64,000 nt of DNA from Lolium rigidum (lineage: Eukaryota; Streptophyta; Magnoliopsida; Poales; Poaceae), in NCBI RefSeq assembly GCF_022539505.1, contig NW_025901037.1, forward strand, positions 20,511-84,510. Reading direction: 5' to 3'. Shown here piece after piece: positions 32,469 to 42,960 of the stretch. Within the stretch, counting starts at the first letter, position 1. The number at the start of each line of letters is the position of its first letter. The notes beneath the pieces are model-generated. The model searched no databases. It saw nothing but the letters and a program-made list of their open reading frames with translations, and was not told where the DNA came from. A program made the position numbers and the translations under genes.

Positions 32469-35400
32469 ATGGATGACTCGGCCCTATTCATGCAATGGGC
32501 CATGGAGACGCTGGAGCACGAGCAGCCGGCGGGCGTCGTTAACGGCAACCCCGGCGAGGTTGCATTCCCCTCGCTTCAGGCCCTCCGTGACGTCTCGCAC
32601 GCAACCCTCGTCTTCGACGAGCTGATCATGGACATGGAGGCCCACGCGGCAAACAGCGGGAGCTCCGGCGAAACCACCGACGGTAGCGGAGGCGGCGATT
32701 TCTCGTCCACAGCGCCCAGGCATCACGACGTTTCAACCTCGTTCAGGTGCGCTCCGAACCATGGCAACAACAGTGGTCCCACCAACATGGCCGTGATGAG
32801 CTGGAACTTCAGCGCCGCCTCCGCGCAGCCCGGCAGCGACGGCACGCTGGAGGATGCTACCGCCGTTGGCATACCTTACGAGCGTGCCATGCCGGACATG
32901 GCTCACGTATCGCAGCCGACGAGGAGGACCTCCACGAAGAGCAACGCCGGCGGCACGGGAACCACGTCGGCTCCGTTCGTGGTGGACCACATCATGGCTG
33001 AGCGGAAGCGCAGGGAGAAGATCAACCAGCGCTTCATCGAGCTCTCCACTGTCATCCCCGGCCTCAAGAAGGTGACCCTCCAATTAAATCCAGTGGTTTC
33101 ATACTCATGGAGCTCCCCGGAAATGCGGGGAAATAAATCTCATCAGTGCTGTTGATTTAGATGGACAAGGCGACGATCCTTTCTGACGCGACCCGGCACG
33201 TGAAGCAGCTGCAAAGCCCTCGAGGCCACTGGTGGTGGCAGCAACGGCAGGAGCGTCGTCGAGACGGTGGTGCTCGTCAAGAAGCCATGCTACGCCGCCG
33301 TAGGGGACGACAACGGCTCCCCCTCGTCGGCGTCGTCTGGGTCGCCGGCGGCGAGGGACCCGCTGCCAGAGATCGAGGTGCGCTTCTCGGAGAACGGCGT
33401 GATGGTGAGGATCGTCTGCGACGAGGCCAAGGGGGTCGTCGTGAAGGTGCTGTCTGAGGCGGAGGAGGGGCTCCACCTCAGCATCACCCACGCCAATGTC
33501 ATGGCGTTCACGGCCTGCACTGTCATCATAACCATCACGGCTAAGGCAAGTTTCCGGTTTTCCTTGATTCTGCATTTTGGTCATTTGGTAAAAACTCACT
33601 CCCTTCAACAATTCTTGTCGGGATTTTACATTTTAGTTCAAAAATCACGACACGAATAATGGAATGGATGGAGTAATACTCCGTACCTTTAAGATGGGGC
33701 TTTTGAAAATACATGTCGAGTCTATGTGACCTTGCTAATTAAGGGCTGGGCTAGGGCATATGGCACGATTTCACCCCTCCGGCTCCCGCGTGCCCCATAA
33801 CCAAAGGGCATCTACAACGGTCCGATCGTTTGCAACTGCGCGGTTGAAAAATGCGCTTGCATCCAAGTCCAGCGATCCAACGTATAGTGATCGGGCTGTT
33901 CGCGGGGACGGACACACGGCCCAAATATAACAGACGCAACTTGGACGCTCTCCCTCTCTCATCTCTAAGGGCGATTCTTTGGGAGAACTCAGTCGACCCA
34001 CCTCGCTCGTCTCCGATCTGCAGGTTCCTCCACCTTCGGTGGCCGCTCCGGCGGTGGGAGGGTGGGGAATCCGTGGATCGAGGCCTGTACATACCATAGG
34101 GCTAGGTTGGACCGCGGATGGCGTCACCATGGAGGTGGTGGTGGCGGCGGAGAGGACCTTTTGGGTGGCTTTCTTCCCCTCTTGCGGTGGCGTTCTTTGG
34201 AGCTTCACCGCGCGGCAGCTGTCTTCCCTGAGCCGGTGGATCGATGGATCTGCTGCGCTCGTTGTGCCCCGGCCGGGTCCAGAGGGGCGGTGGATCGGGA
34301 GTCAAGATAAGAAGGTGGAGCTGGTGTTGAAGACCAGCGCGACGGCGGCGTTTCACCGGGTAGGATCTTCGGATCCGGTGATTTGCGACCTCCCGTCTGC
34401 CACGGGGCTAGCTCCTATCCAAGGCGTGAAGTGGAGCAGCGGCACGCCATCGACGACCCCAGTTCATCGTCCTCGTCGGGATCTAGAAGAAGGGCTTATC
34501 TGTATTTTCTGTGTTTTTGTGGGTCTTTCTGTAAGAACGCTGGTTTACTACTACTCCTCCTTTTCACAAAAAAAACACGGCCGAAATATGCGTCTCGGAT
34601 GCGTCTCGGCGGACGATGCATGCATGGTCACGCCATGTGACAACTAGTTTCTCCCACGGGCCCGCCTGGCAGCGACCTAGGTCTTCTCAAGCATTCCAGT
34701 TCTTGCGACGAGGCATTGCTTCGGCAGTCTGCGCCACGTTAATGGCGATGCCTCTCCCACCGTGCGGCCGCCGCCCACCTCTGCCAATGAAATTAATGCC
34801 ATTGCCAAACGTGTCGCACGCCTCGGCTTCCTCCGTCGTATATAAAGAGGGGTGTGCGCTCGGCTGCCTCATCATCTCCTCTACACAAACCCAAGCCGCC
34901 GCACAATCTCCACCACCCTCAGAAGCCCGCGAGGGAATCCATGGCGGGTCTAGCTGGCTGGCGAGGCGGTCGAGGCCGCGGGTGTGGTTGCCGCGGTAGG
35001 GGCCGCCATGCTGGAGCAACATCACCCCGCCGCTCGTCGTCACTTAGAACATTGTCGTCTTCGCAGCACGTGAGCACCTTCGAGTTCATCCTCCGCATCG
35101 ATGATGACCTCCTCGCCATCAAGCAGTTGTCGGACAAGTTCGCCAAGTTCATCGATGGCGCCGAGCTGGCCGAGTTGTAGCTGCGGGAGGCCAGATGTGG
35201 CTTTTGTCGGTGGCCTGTCGAAGTCTTGTTCAACGGGCAGGACAAGATGTACATGCGCACCGGGAGGGCCAAGTTCGCCCACGCCCAAAACCTCGAGGCC
35301 GGCTGCCTGCTGACCTTCCTCTATGAAGGTGACAATGAGATGATTGTCAAAGTATTCGGCAAGACATCCTGCCGGAGGCACTTCCACACAGACAAGTCCA

Positions 35401-38228
35401 ACGAGGACACCGACAACTAGTATTGTAGAGCGTTTTTTGTTTGCGGCAAATATGGCCACTGCCAATTAAAGCCACTAGTGTAGGTTTCTATATGTTCTTC
35501 CTACGCATCTAAGAACATAATACACACATAACCTAGCTGAATTTTCTAGTTTGGGTGACTGGGTGTCTGAGAGTGTTTTTTCTTTGCAGCGAAAACACGA
35601 AACCCGCGAGGCCAACAGTAATTAAGTTTCCTTATTTTACAATTTTTGAACCATATTTCAAAATATGTAGTAGTTGGTGTAATATTTCTATTCTACGGTT
35701 AAAAAAAAGAAAAAAGTTAGGTAAAAATATTATGCTTCTGGCTGCTAGGCATCCGAGAGGCAAACGAAGCGTGGTCAAAAAATAAATATTTTCATGTCCT
35801 ACTTCATCCTTTTTGCATCACTCGTTGGAGTGCGCTAAGGGTATCTTCAACGGGATGATGCATTTCGGAGGTTTTAATTGTCCGTTTGCGTCGTTTGACG
35901 AACGCGAAAATAATCGTTTATGTTCACGCTTTCGTTTGCGTCTGGGTGTGCTTCCAGCGGGCGACCCATTTTTGTTTTGCAAAATATTTAAAAAGCATAA
36001 CCTACAACGTAGAAACTATACAAACTAGAGTTGTAGAAACCTAGACTACTTGCTGCCCGATGGCCCGGCTCCGTCGTTGCGTTCCTCCCTCGTCTGCATC
36101 TCCGCCGCCTGCCGTGCGGCTCTAGAGCTCGGTGCGCCGCCACGTCCTGTAGCAGGCGCAGGCGCAGCGTTTCATTCGCGGTATCCTTGGCCTTCTTGAG
36201 CGTCTCGAAGGAGTCGACAAGATCCCTATGCTCCGCTACCTTCTCCTCTGGGGTAGGCGCATCAGGGTCATCAGAAGACCATGAGATGTTGGATTTGTCA
36301 TCCTCTGCGGCAGCGACGGCCACCACCCAGCGGCGTTCCATCTCGGCGTCGAACGCCGCGTGGCCCACCCGTTCCTCCTCTGATTTCTTCTCCACGTCAA
36401 CCAGGAACTTGGCGTCCCTGACCGGTTCGAGGAGGTCGCATGTGTTGCCGTCGTCGTCGAACTCCTCGTCGGAGCTCGAGACCGAGGGAGGTGGAGTTAG
36501 AGGTGGAGGTGGAGGCGCGATAGCCTGGCTGCGGTCGGCGCTGCTCATGGTGGCAAAGGTGGATGTTGAGCGGCAGCGGCTAGGGTTTAGTGTGGGAGGA
36601 GATGAGATGCGCGCGTCCCTGTTTATATAGGCCGGAGGCAGGCGATGGCCGCGTCACGCGTGGCATTGTCATTACTTCGTGCGCAGAGGTAGGCGATGGT
36701 GGCGCACTACGCGAGGCATCGCCATTAATGTGGCACAGACTGCCGAAGCGACGCAGCGGCGTCAGTCGCTGGCGCACCTGAGAAGATGCATCGAGCCAGG
36801 GTCGCTGGCAGGCGGACCCGGCGAAACGTCTGCTAGACGCGAGCAGACACTTTACGCGTCCGTGCAGCGTCCGTAGAGACGCATCCGAATCGCATATTGG
36901 GACAGGTTTGTGTGACCGCGGATTACCCGGTCACGATGCGTTACCCGCTGGAGCGTGTTCTGAACGCATTTCGGCTGGGCGGACGCAAACAGGCTATCTC
37001 CCCCGTTAGAGATGCCCTAAGTCTAAAATCAGCTACACGTTGAACCCGAACCACATGCATGTCAGCCGTAGGCGGTGGTACTTTTTAATGCTGGAACATC
37101 TTATAGTGGCTGTCCTTTAAAACCCAGCTACTGCATGGCTTACCAATTATCAGTTAATCATAACGTCAGAGTTGTACTGTATAATACAAGTATATGTTGG
37201 CCCTTATTTTATTCTATACGAAATGCATAAATTATGATATCCTACATTATTTGCAGCATGGTGGACATAGGAAAGGCTAGTAGATTATTTAAGCATACTG
37301 CAATGCTGTCTCCCAGGCTCCAGATCTTGAGAAAGATCTGAAACACAACTATGCTCTTATATATTGAAAATAAACCAATGTGATAATGAATAAATTCATA
37401 GGAGGAGAAACGCCTACTACATATATTTATGTATTTATTTATATAGGGTCATGTTTTAAAAATATCGATCATTTTGACTTTCCTCAGAGATCCACTAGGT
37501 TAATCAACAAAGCGCCCAAACGATGCAATTGTTTGGCAGAGGTAGTAGTGCTCAAGTATAATCAGCGTGGCTGTCTAATCGGAATGAACATCATGAGATA
37601 CTAATGTTTTACTGCTAAAATTGGTAACCTTTTAACTTCATATAGATTAATAGTCTATATGTCTCTAATTTGTCTAGTACAACAAGAATACAAGATATAA
37701 CATGTACGTCATGCCTTTAGTTTTAGGTATTGACTTTGTTTTGAAATATGTCTTTTTAGAAAGCTAGTTGATTTTTTTTTTTTGAGAACATGATACTTTT
37801 TGTTTGCTCGTTCTTGTGTGATGCATATACATCATCCTCTTCAACACTTTGCACTATTAGTTATTATGCCCGTTTGCGCCTTCCAACCTCGAAATTTTAC
37901 CGGAACCCATTACCTATTGTTGCCTTTTCCTCCGTCGTTTCATGCCCGAAGATCTGTGACCTAGATGGGACATCTATGCCAAATTCTTAGATGTTACATC
38001 TAGAGCACAAATATTAATTATAGCATGAATCAACGATTTAATATCCGTCTGTATTTATTTTTTTGAATAGTAGGCAAAGTCCCCTGAATTTCTTAAGATG
38101 CCTGTATAATTAATCAACATGCTTTAAGTCTTCGAGGTCAACAACTTGATCCTTCTTTTCAGGTGGAGGAGGGCTTTAGCGTGACAGCGGAAGACATCGT
38201 AGGAAGGCTCAACGCTGTGTTGCAATAG
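32469..38228 (+). CDS. bHLH transcription factor (group IVa, bHLH18/19/25-like), exon 2 frame lesion
   Basis: A nuclear DNA-binding regulator. Exon 1 (32469-33071) begins MDDSALFMQWAMETLEHEQP and ends in the basic region and helix 1: DHIMAERKRREKINQRF, then IELSTVIPGLKK. The H-E-R contact pattern for E-box binding is present. Exon 2 (33161-33545) supplies MDKATILSDATRHVKQLQ (helix 2) and an ACT-like C-terminal region (PLPEIEVRFSENGVMVRIV to CTVIITITAK). Exon 3 (38163-38228) ends VEEGFSVTAEDIVGRLNAVL plus Gln. The frame changes between KQLQ and ALEATGG near 33215. Exon 2 is 385 nt, so about 11 nt usual in the family (an EK-type codon stretch) seem to be missing. Read as it stands, translation stops at 33457 before the ACT-like part. 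Intron 1 is 89 bp. Intron 2 is 4.6 kb, transposon-filled, and starts with GC. This is the only clear host gene here. Confidence 0.85.
33594..33675. mobile_element. Stowaway MITE in bHLH intron 2
   Basis: About 80 bp. The left end ACTCCCTTCAACAATTCTTGTCG-like sequence faces CACGACACGAATAATGG and GGATGGAGTA on the right, the standard Stowaway terminal pattern in diverged form. No coding capacity. Confidence 0.65.
33806..34640 (+). other. Possible carrier element with an unrecognised ORF
   Basis: GGGCATCTACAACGG at 33806 matches the terminus type of the neighbouring Harbinger-like element. The inside is GC-rich and holds a plus-strand open frame (33979-34647). From the Met at 34132 (MEVVVAAERTFWVAFFPSCG) it would give about 171 residues, with a hydrophobic stretch near FCVFVGLSVRTLVYYYSS. 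I do not recognise the protein. No clear right terminus is visible before the B3-like unit, so it may be a truncated element or part of a larger composite. Confidence 0.35.
34839..34846 (+). promoter_or_regulatory. TATA box of the B3-like gene
   Basis: TATATAAA lies 95 bp before the ATG at 34941. The sequence just upstream (about 34690-34830) is homologous, in inverted orientation, to the region upstream of the minus-strand gene at 36548. Confidence 0.5.
34941..35420 (+). pseudogene. B3-like domain protein with one premature stop
   Basis: The frame from the ATG at 34941 begins MAGLAGWRGGRGRGCGCRGR, an Arg/Gly-rich head, then runs to DKFAKFIDGAELAEL where TAG (35178-35180) interrupts. The same frame continues with LREARCGFCRWPVEVLF, KMYMRTGRAKFAHAQNLEAG, YEGDNEMIVKVF and a TDKSNEDTDN end at 35420. 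The second half has the strand pattern of a plant B3-type fold (WPVEVLF, GW/GR.KFA..H.L..G, L.F.Y.G...M.VKVF), seen in a multicopy Triticeae family. CAG to TAG is the simplest origin of the stop. Full length would be 159 residues. The gene lies in bHLH intron 2 on the same strand. Confidence 0.7.
35839..37017. mobile_element. Non-autonomous Harbinger-like element (1.18 kb) with TAA target duplication
   Basis: The left end GGGTATCTTCAACGGG at 35839 faces CCCGTTAGAGATGCCC at 37017, and both ends are flanked by TAA (35836-35838 and 37018-37020). A three-base TAA duplication with GGG...CCC termini fits the PIF/Harbinger group. It carries one minus-strand gene and no transposase, and sits inside intron 2 of the bHLH gene. 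Confidence 0.7.
35988..36548 (-). CDS. Acidic protein of unknown function carried by the Harbinger-like element
   Basis: An intact 186-residue frame: MSSADRSQAIAPPPPPLTPP, then SSSDEEFDDDGNTCDLLEPV, KFLVDVEKKSEEERV, FDAEMERRWVVAVAAAEDD and SWSSDDPDAP, and a Leu/Arg-rich segment with ANETLRLRLLQDVAAHRALE. I know of no function. Similar 'DEEFDDDGNTCDLL' proteins recur in Triticeae repeats. A TATA-like CTATATAAAC lies upstream near 36625. The real product may stop short of the last ~20 residues (LGFYNSSLYSFYVVGYAF), which look like intergenic read-through. Confidence 0.55.
   Translation of the reverse strand: MSSADRSQAIAPPPPPLTPPPSVSSSDEEFDDDGNTCDLLEPVRDAKFLVDVEKKSEEERVGHAAFDAEMERRWVVAVAAAEDDKSNISWSSDDPDAPTPEEKVAEHRDLVDSFETLKKAKDTANETLRLRLLQDVAAHRALEPHGRRRRCRRGRNATTEPGHRAASSLGFYNSSLYSFYVVGYAF
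37021..38162. other. Rest of bHLH intron 2, nothing recognised
   Basis: AT-rich DNA with short open frames only, ending in the acceptor before exon 3. Confidence 0.5.
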
Positions 38229-38593
38229 CACAGCAGCGGCACTTCAACCGAGGAAACAGGGAATTGCAGACATACTTCTACACATACGTATGAGTACCAA
38301 TTTTTGTGATGATTGTAATTGAAGAAGTCTACCGCTTGGATTTGGAACTATTACAATTACTCATTGTCCATCACTAGCTGGACGCAATAATGCGAAACAT
38401 ATCAGTACTAAATAACTATATGTAGTATCATTCGCAAAAAAAAACTGTACGTATATAGTATCAATATATGGAAATGGTACGGTGAAACCGTGTGCATGCA
38501 TGCACGCTTGGCCGCTTGCACAGTTGCACCCAATATTCGTTTCGGGCATTGGTCTTCAAATTCATTGAGAAAAGTTCAGCAGAATCTGCATCG
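38229..38593. other. 3' flank of the bHLH gene
   Basis: AT-rich DNA following the stop codon at 38226-38228. It presumably contains the 3' untranslated region. No gene seen. Confidence 0.45.
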
Positions 38594-38821
38594 TCATATT
38601 AATTGAGCTAATTAGAGAAGGAGTACTTACGATTTGTGGGTTCAAAAAGCTAGTCAGTGAAGGCTGATGAAATTCATTACTTTTCTTCCTTAGATAAATA
38701 TCAATCTCTAGCTAGCGCGATTTCTGCCGTATGAACTTTCCACACGAGGTGAATTAGTTGTAACGTACTCTAGGGGTCCCATCCAGCCATTATCCTATCG
38801 AGGTAGGAGGTGAGGTGATCC

Positions 38822-39190
38822 CACTACAGGAAAACATATCTTTGCCTAGTATACCAAAAATACATGGCAAAGGCCTAAAAATATATGGCAAAGACTTCAC
38901 CGGATGTTACACTCAGCAAAGACGACTTGGCACAGTTCTCCTCGGTAGCTGAGTATATTTTCTCGAACACTCGGCAAAGATCTTTGACGTGTGTTTTCTA
39001 TCGGTACTAGGCAACGAAAAAGTGCATGCCGTTTGGCTGACGTTAATGGTGCGAGACCTTTGCCCAGTGTCTACCGTACACACAACAAATACGGAGTTCG
39101 GAGTGCTGGCACGTCGTTCGGGTGAGATTCCTTTGCCGAGTGTAATAGCCAGGTGTTTGCCGAGTGTTGTAATCGGCAAATTATGAAGCC
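38822..39190. mobile_element. CACTA terminal fragment (TTTGCCGAGTG type)
   Basis: It starts CACTACAGGAAAACATATCT and is followed by degenerate copies of CTCGGCAAAG and TTTGCCGAGTGT in both orientations. That combination marks a distinct CACTA family of grasses. No coding sequence and no certain second end; a relic or very short derivative. Confidence 0.65.
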
Positions 39191-39298
39191 AGACCAAATT
39201 ATAAAAAAATGTGGCGCTGTACCCATCGTTTAGGGGCAATATTCGTTTAATTTGCATCTGTTATATTGTGATCCAAATTCATATACTAAAGGGAGGCT

Positions 39299-39591
39299 AA
39301 CTTCTGACGAGCGGAGCGAGGCCCGTCGCCGAAGGCTTGGGCAGCCCCCCGCGGTACGGTACGGATCGTTGGCACCGCCTATATATACATCTTGTAAGCC
39401 GCCGGCTAGGGTTTATCAGATTATAAGATAACCCACGGCGTTTGTAAACACCTCCCGATATAGTGAAGTTTCTGTTGGCTGGCGCCCGTGGTTTTCCCCC
39501 TTCTGTGTTGGAAGGGGTTTTCCACGTTAAATCTTGTGTCCCCTGCGTGTGTTCTTGTTTCGTTCTTCGTTATTTGCTTGTCGCTTTTATA
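39299..39591 (+). mobile_element. LTR-retrotransposon LTR remnant
   Basis: Promoter-like CCTATATATACATC near 39378 is followed by leader-like sequence with GGCGCCCGTGGTTTTCC and GGAAGGGGTTTTCCACG, which resembles the R/U5 part of copia-type LTRs in grasses. No internal domain is attached. Confidence 0.4.
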
Positions 39592-39905
39592 ACGTCATAT
39601 TAATTGAGCTAATTAGAAGGAGTACTTACTATTTGTGGGTTGAAAAAGCTAGTCAGTGAAGGGCTGTAGGTTTTGTGGAGAAAATGCGACCTAGCAATGC
39701 ATTGAGCGAATTGATGGAATTCATACTTTTCTTCCTTAGATAAACATCCATCTCTCAGCTAGCGTGACTTCTGCCATATGCAGAGAGGTGTAGATATTAC
39801 TGTATGAACTTTCCTCGCTACGTAAATTAGTTGTAACGTACTCTATGGGGTCCCATCCAAGCATTATCCCATCGCGAGAGGTAGGAGATGAGTAGATCGA
39901 TCTTG

Positions 39906-41061
39906 TAAAGCGCATGATCAGACCTGTCCAACACATGATCGTAAGCACGAATGAGAACAATAAGTTGACTATGATTTCGATTGGTATCAAGACTCGCAAT
40001 CAAGAGAGGTTAACACGAAATTAAGAAAAGAGTTGTTGTTTGCTAGATTACTCTAATCACAAACATATTGGAAACTGAGGACCATCTCAATTTGGCTACA
40101 GCCTGCTAGCTCGACTTACATGTCGAAGCCTTTTTTTTATGTCCTCTGTATTGTCCTCTTCTAATTAATACGGAGAGTTCGTCCAAAAACTCAAACTGAT
40201 GGAGAAAGGTGTACTATCCATTTATATTTCAACACTTCCTGTCATGCTAGCTTGGCTCCTCTGGGCTAAACATGAACCAAACTAGGGCTATAATTTTGTT
40301 ATTTCAAATTGCGCCACACCTCTTTGCTCTATACCATGTTGAATTGAATTGCCAAGCCAGTTCACCCAAAAGATCTAGCTGATGTGGAAATGTGGGATAT
40401 GCATTTGTACTTCAACACCATGCTCAAACCTGGCTGCAAATAAAAATACAATAGGCACATGTCCTTTTGTTTAGAACCCCAGAGATCTGCGCTGTCATAT
40501 TACTAGGCTTAAAAAGAGTGAAACAACAAGGTTCAACAATTAATTACAAGAAAATCAAAGCAGGGAGACATGCCCTACGAAGCCTACAACACACACTTTG
40601 GCGTGTTGACCCACCAACAATATGCGGTCCTACTCTATTACTCCCCAAACCCCGTCAATCATGACTTCCATTCGTGCCAAATTCTATCGGCCACAACAAT
40701 GGCAATAATGGACGTGTTGTCATCGAAGACATGAGCATTATGCTTGATCCAGTGGCTGCGCACATGAGCATCAAAAAAGAAAGCACATCTCTCCACGATA
40801 TACTTGGTACCCTTGGAGTAGAATCAGCCCACCCAACTATTGTTCATGTAAGATTTCATAGCTGAAGAATACCCCTTCACACAAGTCGTTTCTAGCACTA
40901 TCGTAGTAGTTATTTGCCCCTACTGCTGACCATGGATAAAAATCATACAAGTGTTTTGTAGCGCACCCGTTTTTACAAATTTGAGATCCCGGTGCAAAAT
41001 GCAAAAGGAAGTCCTAAATCGAAATATATAGACAACAAAATCATACTTGCATTTAATAATA
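39906..41061. other. Intergenic, nothing recognised
   Basis: Short open frames on both strands (for example 40674-40865 plus) without family motifs. Confidence 0.4.
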
Positions 41062-41095
41062 CTAGGAAACATGCCCGTGCATTGCAACGGGAGAA
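41062..41095 (-). mobile_element. Helitron 3' end
   Basis: Read on the minus strand, the hairpin CCCGTTGCAATGCACGGG is followed after a few bases by CCTAG and then T. This is the Helitron 3' signature: a GC-rich hairpin about ten bases before CTRR, inserted between A and T. The element would extend to the right from 41062. Its TC 5' end cannot be recognised without homologues. Confidence 0.6.
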
Positions 41096-41647
41096 AAAAG
41101 AAGCTACGTCGCGAAAAGAGAGTTCTCATTTGTTTGGACACCGTGTTAGATGAATTTATCTTACTCTAACTTTGTGGTTCGTAAGAGTGTTGTGTAGTGT
41201 ATCATCGTGAGAATATTAATGTGAAAAGACCAATGCATTGGAATTTTCTTCTCCGCAAATCTAAATCTCATTTTAGGTAATCTACCGTGCAACTACTGAC
41301 TATGATTACAGAATGAAACAAAATTTATTTGGTACACTTAGTAGATTAGAAAATGCAAAATGTATCTTCGTTGTTTTCAGTTAAATAGAACATCCAAATA
41401 AGCATAAACTAAATCACAGAGTCTTGAAAAATGGTAGAGAGGATAGGCCTTTTTAATAAATGCAAAATGATGTATCAGAAAAGATTGTGCAAAAAATGCT
41501 ACCTATCTTAACTGTTCTCCGTGTCAGATAGGTAGCTACAACAATCTCAATATTGATCTTGAAAAAATTATCTGCAAGTATATTCTACAAATGTGGAGTT
41601 ATAAAACACTCAGTTTTTGAAGAAGCATGAGAGTCAGAAATTCAATT

Positions 41648-42020
41648 TGGCTCCCGGGTGCGTATGCTCCCTCTACCAAAAAATCTTATTTCGAAGTGTC
41701 AAAAAAATTTGACGAAAAATTCTACATGTACATCTTCATAATATATGTGCGTTCGTCAAGTTTCAAGAAAAACCATCATTTTTTGTGGACTATGTAAAAA
41801 AGAGAAATTTTATCTTGTAAAAAACATTATTTCTAGCACTGTGTTTTGTCTTTTTTACACACGTCACATGACAAGTCGATTTTTTATGAAACAACTTTCT
41901 AAGCATGTAGCACGTGAAGATGTACGTGCGAATTTTTTGTTTCAATTTTTTTGAAATTCAAAATGTGTATAAGATTCATTTTAAACTAAAGGGAGCACAT
42001 GCTCCCATGTTCCAAAACAT
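41648..42020. mobile_element. Fold-back MITE-like element
   Basis: TGGCTCCCGGGTGCGTATGC and TCCCTCTACC at the left are the imperfect inverse of AAAGGGAGCACATGCTCCCA at the right. The internal DNA is AT-rich and non-coding. Superfamily uncertain. Confidence 0.5.
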
Positions 42021-42763
42021 CACTCCCAGAGCCATGAGAGTGATCTTCCATCTATATGAAACTTTATACACCACTTTCATATATAGTAGTAATAGTAGAA
42101 AGAACACGAAGGATGTAATGTTTGCAAGGAAAAATACCAGGCTGAACATAAAAAACAGCATTAAAGTCCAAACGCTCGGCACATGCAAATGTCCTCTAAT
42201 CTCAATGTCGGAACCATTCAATTTTGCAAATGCACTTACCTTACATCTCTTGTCCCTCTCAAAAAAAAATCTTGGTGCAGCGTGTTGGTCTAATGATAGG
42301 AGTCTATCTTGCTCATGTCAATTGTTTCGCAACAGCCATAAGCAGGCATCTTTACATACCACGAGAATCAGTGCCGAGTTTTTTACCAAAACAATCAAGA
42401 TATACTTAGTTGATAGAAAAGTTCGGAGAGATTCAGGTAATTTCCTGTGGCTAGCACCTGTGCTCGCATGCCCCAGTGCAGCGCTCCCCTTCGTATTCCT
42501 GCGCAAGCGCGCCCCATAGCTGAAGCGGAGCTCTCGCGCGCTTATCTGTCTAATTGCTCAGAATTTTCTCATCAGCTTGCTTGCCGTTCGTGTGCCCGAG
42601 ACCTCAAGCTACGGGTGATACCGTTCTAGAGCGCGTCCTTGTAACAGCTCGTCTCAGCTTGCTCATGGACCTGCGTCCTCCCCATCGATACCCACCACAC
42701 AAGAAATCCTCACGTACGCCCGTACGTGATGATGAGTTGATGACGGAGAGAATCAAGAGGAAG

Positions 42764-42960
42764 ATGGCGACCACCTCGTTGTCCATGCTGCCGGAGGAGA
42801 TGGAGATAGAGGTGCTCCTGCGCCTGCCCATGAAATCCAACCTCGTCCAGCGCCGTGTGCCACCGCTGGCAGGCGCTGCTGTCTTCAAATTTCCGAGGAG
42901 TTCTGATCCGCGTAGACAATGATTGGCGAGTCGACGACGATGGATACAGAAGTTCAGCTG
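42764..42960 (+). pseudogene. F-box domain fragment
   Basis: From the ATG at 42764 the frame reads LPEEMEIEVLLRLPMKSN, a typical plant F-box start. After a frame break near 42850 the other frame gives CHRWQALLSSNFRGVLIRVDN. Together they cover an F-box of about 45 residues, followed by recognisable but short downstream sequence. No FBA, kelch or LRR region follows, so this is a truncated, frameshifted piece. Confidence 0.65.

Larger units (their letters stand above)
33546..38162 (+). other. GC-AG intron 2 of the bHLH gene
   Basis: The exon 2 boundary reads AAG|GCAAGT, the consensus of the minor GC-AG class. The acceptor is TTTTCAG|GTGGAG at 38162/38163. Only this junction keeps TITAK in frame with VEEGFSV. 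The nearest GT, three bases downstream, would shift the frame. The intron hosts a Stowaway MITE, the B3-like and acidic-protein carriers, and unclassified DNA. Confidence 0.75.
38594..39905. repeat. Direct duplication flanking transposon debris
   Basis: The segment starting CGTCATATTAATTGAGC at about 38594 (running to 38821) is repeated at about 39592-39905. The second copy is longer by internal stretches around 39662-39710 and 39779-39801 that the first has lost. The copies are about 1 kb apart and enclose a CACTA terminus and an LTR scrap. Confidence 0.8.

Noticed and set aside
33072..33160. bHLH protein continuing through 33155 without splicing
   Set aside because: The read-through would break helix 2. 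GT at 33072 and AG before 33161 rejoin GLKK to MDKATILSDA, the invariant family sequence.
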